Notes under the pieces: generated by a model | What the model was told of the DNA's origin: nothing | Database searches by the model: none | The model's input: only the letters and a program-made list of their open reading frames with translations | Program-made: the position numbers and the translations under genes | In this document: piece after piece, positions 59,274 through 64,000 of the stretch | How positions within the stretch are numbered: the stretch's first letter is position 1 | How the letters are laid out: every line of letters starts with the position of its first letter | Source: Emiliania huxleyi CCMP1516 | Taxonomy: Eukaryota; Haptophyta; Isochrysidales; Noelaerhabdaceae | Length of the DNA stretch: 64,000 nt | Direction: 5' to 3' | Assembly (NCBI RefSeq): GCF_000372725.1 | Contig: NW_005200188.1 | Location: 65,534-129,533 of the forward strand

Positions 59274-62200
59274 TCACGTGTACAGGCTGGGGCAGAAGAC
59301 CACGTCGCGCACGAGGAGCTTTTGCGCCGCCTCGCACTTGGCCTGCAGCTCCTCGTTGCCGACCACCTTTGCGGCGTCGATGATCTGGCGCAGCAGCTCC
59401 TCGAGCCGATGCATCGCCCGGATGATCGAGCCCTCGTACGCGTCGGTCATTTTGCAGAGGTCGGCGAACTTTGCGCCGCCACACCAGTCAAAGACGAGGT
59501 CGACCAGGCCGGTGGCGAAGCGCGCAATGTACTCGTCCACATCCACCGGCAGCTTCGCCTCGAGCACGACGGTCGCCACGCGCTTGGCCAGCTCGCGCAT
59601 CCGCTCGACCGGCTCGCGCATCTCGCGCGTGCGGATCATCGCCACCGGGTCCTCCTTCTTGCCGTCCTTGCCCTTGCCGCCGCTGCCGCCGAACCCGTGC
59701 TCCGCCACGAGGCACGACAGGAGCGCGGCCAGCTGCGCGGGATCGAGGTCCTGGAAGAGGCCCGCGAACACGAGCTCGGTCACGAGCAGCTCGTCCGAGG
59801 TGCTCACCTCGCACGCCACCCGCCCCTTGTTGCCGATGACGCCGTCCTCAGAGAGGTGGCCGAGCCGGCGCAGCACGCGGCGCATGCCCCGCAGCTCCTC
59901 CTTTATCAGCGCCACCTGCCCCTCGCGGATCTGCCGCTTGACACGCTTCTCCTCCTCCTCCGCGGCGCGGCGCAGCCGCAAGACCGCAAGCCCCGCCGCG
60001 ATCTCCTCCTCGCCCAAGCTCACCCCGCCGAGCCGCTCCTGCACACCCTCGAGCCTGAGGCGCAGCGGGGGGCGCGCGCGCGGGCTCAGAGGAAGTCGCA
60101 AGAGGCCGTCGCCGTACCGCCGCCGCTCGTCACCCGCGCGCCTGCGTGCGAGCTTGGCCGCCTCCTGTGCCGCCGTGGTCACCTTGAGGTCCTCGTCGTG
60201 CTGCAGCTCGGGCACGCCGTCGGCGAAGCGCCTCTCCACCTCGCGAAGCACCTTGAGCACCGCGTGCCGCCCGTTATTATTTAATTAGATTATTATTTAA
60301 TCATATTATTATTTAATTAGCACCTTGAGCACCGCGTGCCGCCCGTCGCTGGAGCGGAGGTCCTTCGGGAGAGAGACCTTCACCTTCGAGAAGGCGTCGA
60401 CGCGGTCGAGCGTCAGCGTCAGCACGTGCAGCTCCGCGCTCTCCTCGTCGCGCGCGGGCGCCGGCTCGCCGCCCGCCTCGACGGCGGCCTCGGCGCCCGC
60501 GTCGCACCGCAGCAGCACGTCGATGTGGTATTGGTCCGCCGTGCCGAGATCGTCGCCTCCCCTCTTGCCCTCCTTCTTGTCGGGCCTGAGCCGCTTGTAG
60601 CTCACGATGGCCCCCCATCCCCACTCGCGCGCCTCGCCCTCCTCGCCGGCCCCTCCCTCGCGAGCAAACCGGACCAGGCGGCCGGGCTGCAGAAAGTGCA
60701 CCGCCTTGGTGTCCTTTGGATCCGTGAGAAGCGGCCGCAGCTGCTTGCGCAGCGAGCGCTCCTGCGCGCGCAGAGCGTGAACCTCGAGCAGCCTCGCGTC
60801 CACGGCGAGGTCGGGCGAGGCGAGCTGCGCCGAGAGCTCGCGCTGCCGCCTCTCCAGGTCGGGCTTCGCCTGCTGCAGCTGGAAGGTGTAGAAGGACTTT
60901 GCGATCAGGTTCTCGATGTTTGCCGTCTCGGTGCGGACGCAGTTGAGCAGCATGTTGTACGAGAGGTGGAAGCGCGAGGAGAGCGAGTCCGCCTCGCCTC
61001 GAAGCATCTCCCGCACCTTTGCCAAGTCGGTCGAGCCGTCGACCATCGTCACGACCGTCCCTCGCGCGTCGAGCCCCCGCCGGCCCGCGCGGCCGCTCAT
61101 CTGGATGTACTCGCCCGAGGAGAGGTACCTGCAGACACGCGCCTCGGCCTCACGCGCCTCGGCCTCACGCGCCTCGGCCTCACGCGCCTCGGCCTGACGC
61201 GCCTCGGCCTCACGCGGGCGGGCTCGCGTGCGGGGTGTGTCCACTGGGCGGCGGGGCGCGCCGGAAGGCGGCGCCGTCGAACTTGGACAGCTCGGCGAAG
61301 ATGACGGTCTTGGCGGGCATGTTGAGGCCCATGGCGAAGGTCTCGGTCGCGAAGAGGAGCTTGACGAGCCCCTCCTGGAAGAGGATCTCGACGAGCTCCT
61401 TGAGCAGCGGCAGAAGCCCCGAGTGGTGGACGGCGATGCCCCGCTGGAGCAGCGGCAGCATCTTCTCGACCTGCGGCAGCACCTGGTCGTCGTCCGACAG
61501 CGTCTGGATGGCGTTTTCGTAGATCTGCGTGATTGACTCCCGCTCGGTGTGGACAGTCAGCTCGAGCGTGCCCATCTCCTCCGCCAGCTTCTCCACCTTG
61601 CGCTTGCCGAAGGCAAAGACGATCAGCGGCTCCATTCCCATCGACACCACAGTCCGCACCAGCTTGAAGCAGTCCGACGGGCCCTTCTCACGCCCACCCT
61701 TCCCGCCGCCCTTGCCGCCGCCCTTGCCGCCGCCCTTGCCGCCCTTGCCGCCGCCGCGCCCGCCGCCGCCGCCGCTCAGCTTCGCGGTGGCCTTCTCGAA
61801 GCCGGAGGGCTTGAACTCCGAGTTTTCGTCGACGACGAGGTGGAAGCCGTTCGCGCCGGCGCCGAACATGTAGTGGTGGAGGGGCGTCGGCCGGTAGTCT
61901 GTGTAGACGACGTGGCAGGGCTGCGAGTGGAGCGCGGCGATCCACTGTGCAAACTGCAGCGCGTTAGGGATGGTCGCCGAGAGAAAGACGTACCTCACCG
62001 AGTGCGGCAGCAGGATCATGACCTCTTCCCACACCACGCCGCGCTCCTTGTCGCGCATGTAGTGCACCTCGTCGAAGATGACCCACTTGACCTCGCGCAT
62101 CACCTCGGAGCCGCGGTACAGCATCGAGCGCAGAATCTCGGTCGTCATGACGAGGCACGAGGCGTCGACGTTGATCGTGTAGTCGCCGGTCATGAGCCCG

Positions 62201-62736
62201 ACGTCGCCAAACGTCTCGGAGAGCTCGCGGTACTTTTGGTTCGACAGCGCCTTGATCGGCGACGTGTAGATCACCCGTTGCTTGTCGCGCAGCGACACGG
62301 CGATCGCATACTCGGCACAGACCGTCTTTCCGGCAGAGGTGTGCGCAGAGACGAGGACCGACTCCTCACGATCTATGCAGTTGACGGCAGCCTGCTGGAA
62401 CGGGTCGAGCTCGAACGAGTACTCGCGCGCCGGCGGCTGCGTGCTCTTTGGCAGCCGCACCATCTCGCTGCTCGCTGTCAGGCCCGGAGGCATCGCGACC
62501 TCGTGCTTGCACGCCTTCCGACCGGTGCCAGGGTCGAGCGCGGGCGCAGCATCGTCCTTCTCGGCGTCGGCCGGCGCGCCCCGAAGCCGCTTTCCCTTTG
62601 CTGCGGCGTCCTCGGCCTCAGCTGCTGCTCCTGCCGGCCGCTTCAAGAGCGGCTCGTCGAGCGCGAGGCCGCTGCTGACCTTTGCTGAGGGGGCGCTTTC
62701 AAAGGCGCTGAAGAGCGAATCGTCGAAGCCGTCCAT
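59274..62736 (-). CDS. MTR4: MTR4/SKIV2L2-type exosome RNA helicase, three exons
   Basis: Exons 62736-61262, 61128-60324 and 60251-59274; 1085 residues, the normal MTR4 length. Walker A AHTSAGKT (131-138), DEVH box (222-225), SAT (253-255), then GLNMPAKTV and [10 protein letters not shown] complete the Ski2-like helicase core. A KOW/arch region ([11 protein letters not shown]...[10 protein letters not shown]) and the C-terminal helical DSHCT domain follow. It unwinds RNA for the nuclear exosome (TRAMP). Residues 322-351 are an unusual Gly/Lys insertion ([18 protein letters not shown]). Intron 1 (61129-61261) joins KFDGAAFR to [15 protein letters not shown] and needs a GC donor (TTCCG|GCGCGC). 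Intron 2 (60252-60323, 72 bp, GTGCTAA...CTCAAG) is AT-rich and flanked by a 28-bp duplication. An AGAATTCTTTT motif lies about 90 bp upstream. Confidence 0.95.
60247..60346 (-). mobile_element. AT-rich insertion with 28-bp duplication acting as intron
   Basis: The 28-bp sequence at 60247-60274 (AGCACCTTGAGCACCGCGTG then CCGCCCGT) is repeated exactly at 60319-60346. Between lie 44 bp of 95% A/T made of three 16-bp units (TTATTATTTAATTAGA type). On the coding strand each duplicate contains CTCAAG|GTGCT, so the donor lies in one copy and the acceptor in the other. Removing 60252-60323 restores the MTR4 protein ([11 protein letters not shown]) exactly; without splicing there is an immediate TAA. 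Confidence 0.9.
61129..61261 (-). other. GC-AG intron of MTR4 with 15-bp tandem repeats
   Basis: A phase-2 junction CG|GCGCGC ... CTGCAG|G joins conserved MTR4 sequence. The intron holds about five copies of CGCCTCGGCCTCACG (61140-61215). Confidence 0.88.
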
Positions 62737-63090
62737 CGTGCGAACGGCCGGCGCGCGGCGCGACAGAGGAGAGGAGCGCTGGCTGGGCGGAAGCCGCGTG
62801 CCCGCTCGACGTCGGCTCCGGGAAAAGAATTCTAGCGCAGGCTCTCTTGCCCGCAACCCGATGTGTGTGTGTGTGTGTGTGACCGTGGGCCATCGCGGGG
62901 ACCGTTCGCCCGGAGGGCGTACTGGACTGATCCGGATGGTCTCACGCCGGTGGGTGGCACCGAGGCGTCTGGGACGCTCAGCTCTACCTTAAGCTCCTGA
63001 GGGGCGCGTGGTTCTAACCACGTAGTATGACTATAGCCCACCACAGACACCCTCCCTGCTCCACACGTGTGCACACACCCTCACCCTCTC

Positions 63091-63150
<60 letters not shown>

Positions 63151-64000
63151 CTCCTCTCCTTGTCTGCTGTCTGCCTGACCCAGGCGCAATCTGCCGATGC
63201 GAGATTGTGTGTGGGCTGCTCCTAGGGGGCCCTGTGCGATCCGATGGGTAGGGAGTCTGTGCCCGGGCGGTGTCCGGTGCGGAGTCTCTCTCTGATCCCA
63301 CCTGTGATGTTGGGTGTGAGGTTGTGGCGGCTTCGATCCCAAGGGGGGGAGCTGATCCCACTCGTAACCAACTCTCAGGGGCAGTAGGTGGGCGAGCTTC
63401 AGGCGCGCCCATCTCGATCGACAAGGCGTCGCTACGCGCGGTCTTCCGCGGGGGGAGCTTCGTCGACGGGTGCGGGAGCGCGGCGCAGTCAGTGCCGCGG
63501 CGATGCCTCCGGCTGTTTGCGGCGGGCGGCTTGCTGCTCGTTGCATGGCAAAAAACTCGTCTCGCCACACGCCAAGGGCTTATGCTCTGGCGAGACGTGA
63601 GGCGCATGCGCCCAGGAGGGGAGGGGGCATGCGTAACGACACTGCTAGAGATGCCTTTCGGGGCCCAGAGATAAAACTTCTGATGCCATGCGTGACCTAG
63701 TAGTGTCCCCAGCTATGGGCGTGTCCACGTTGGAGCCAGGTGTGGTGTGGGCGCGAGAATAGCTCCGCCGTTCATGGAGGCAACCGATGCGAGTCGACTG
63801 GTGTGTGTCGTCGTGGTTTCGTATCAAGAATACTCACTCACGCAACCCGATGCCAATCATCCGGCCCGCTGGGTGCGCTTCTTAGCTCCCTGGCCCTGGA
63901 TGTGCGGTTGATGACTGCACTCCAAGTGCTCCAAGTGCGCAGGTACGCCACGGGAGCGTCCTCCCATCCCTCCCTGGGAAAAAGAATTTTATGTGACACC
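62737..64000. other. spacer with (GT)n and (CT)n repeats
   Basis: (GT)n at 62862-62882; (CT)n at 63087-63167; a partial copy of the 51.3-kb repeat (TGGGTGCGCTTCTTAGCTCC) at about 63868-63935; AAAAAGAATTTTATGTG at 63969. No gene supported. Confidence 0.6.
63087..63167. repeat. (CT)n microsatellite
   Basis: About 60 bp of uninterrupted CT flanked by TCTCC variants. Confidence 0.95.

Noticed and set aside
1..64000. tRNA and rRNA genes
   Set aside because: I looked for B-box-like GGTTCRANNC words with acceptor stems and for conserved rRNA segments and found none that fold convincingly; a covariance search would be decisive.

Overview
The window looks like nuclear DNA of a GC-rich unicellular eukaryotic alga. 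A haptophyte of the Emiliania/Gephyrocapsa type is my best guess, not a proven assignment. The evidence is as follows. Genes are monocistronic and lie on both strands with 1-2 kb spacers. Several have short introns of 64-230 bp, at least two of which need a GC rather than GT donor to keep the protein continuous. Proteins are eukaryotic and organellar: BCKDH E1-alpha, the MTR4 exosome helicase, an OPR/RAP organellar RNA-binding protein, an RCC1 protein, and a SELENOF selenoprotein with an in-frame TGA. Spacers are full of microsatellites, minisatellites and mobile-element remnants, and there is one 100-base assembly gap (56176-56275).

Layout. 1-5 kb: the last exon of an unknown gene, then a divergent pair (RING-finger protein on minus, orphan on plus). 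5-8.4 kb: a 185-bp tandem array, a purine tract and a 1.4-kb palindrome. 9-12.3 kb: a 639-aa orphan ORF and a small signal-anchor protein. 13-15.7 kb: two overlapping ORFs, an orphan of about 600 aa and a phospholipase A2-like protein, with base use unlike the neighbours. 16.2-20.5 kb: a large ankyrin-repeat kinase. 21-25 kb: a small P/Q-rich protein, a 350-bp MITE, a coiled-coil protein, a minisatellite and a dispersed repeat. 25.4-26.9 kb: RCC1 protein. 28.1-29.2 kb: an exactly 1000-bp foldback transposon with a perfect 9-bp target duplication, 125 bp upstream of a beta-hydroxyacid dehydrogenase gene (29.3-30.2 kb). 31.5-32.6 kb: SAM methyltransferase with one intron. 35.3-38.6 kb: membrane-anchored GH127 (DUF1680) glycosidase. 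39.5-42 kb: multi-exon coiled-coil protein. 43.3-44.8 kb: ATP-grasp ligase with a GC-AG intron. 45.4-47.1 kb: OPR/RAP protein with a frameshifted RAP end. 47.7-49 kb: BCKDHA. 49.6-52.7 kb: a nest of retroelement 3' ends and a 167-bp satellite. 53.1-54.8 kb: an orphan two-exon gene facing SELENOF. 55-58 kb: simple and tandem repeats around the gap. 59.3-62.7 kb: MTR4, which holds an AT-rich intron that appears to be a recent insertion.

The genes do not form a pathway. They are independent housekeeping and lineage-specific genes embedded in mobile DNA. The most interesting items are the insertion-born intron in MTR4, the TGA-containing SELENOF with an unusual Cys-Lys-Sec motif, the orphan ORF/PLA2-like pair, the retroelement families recognised by shared terminal hairpins, and sequence blocks shared upstream of unrelated genes. 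The stretches 784-1908, 10950-11790, 30188-31531, 58053-59273 and 62737-64000 hold no gene I can support.
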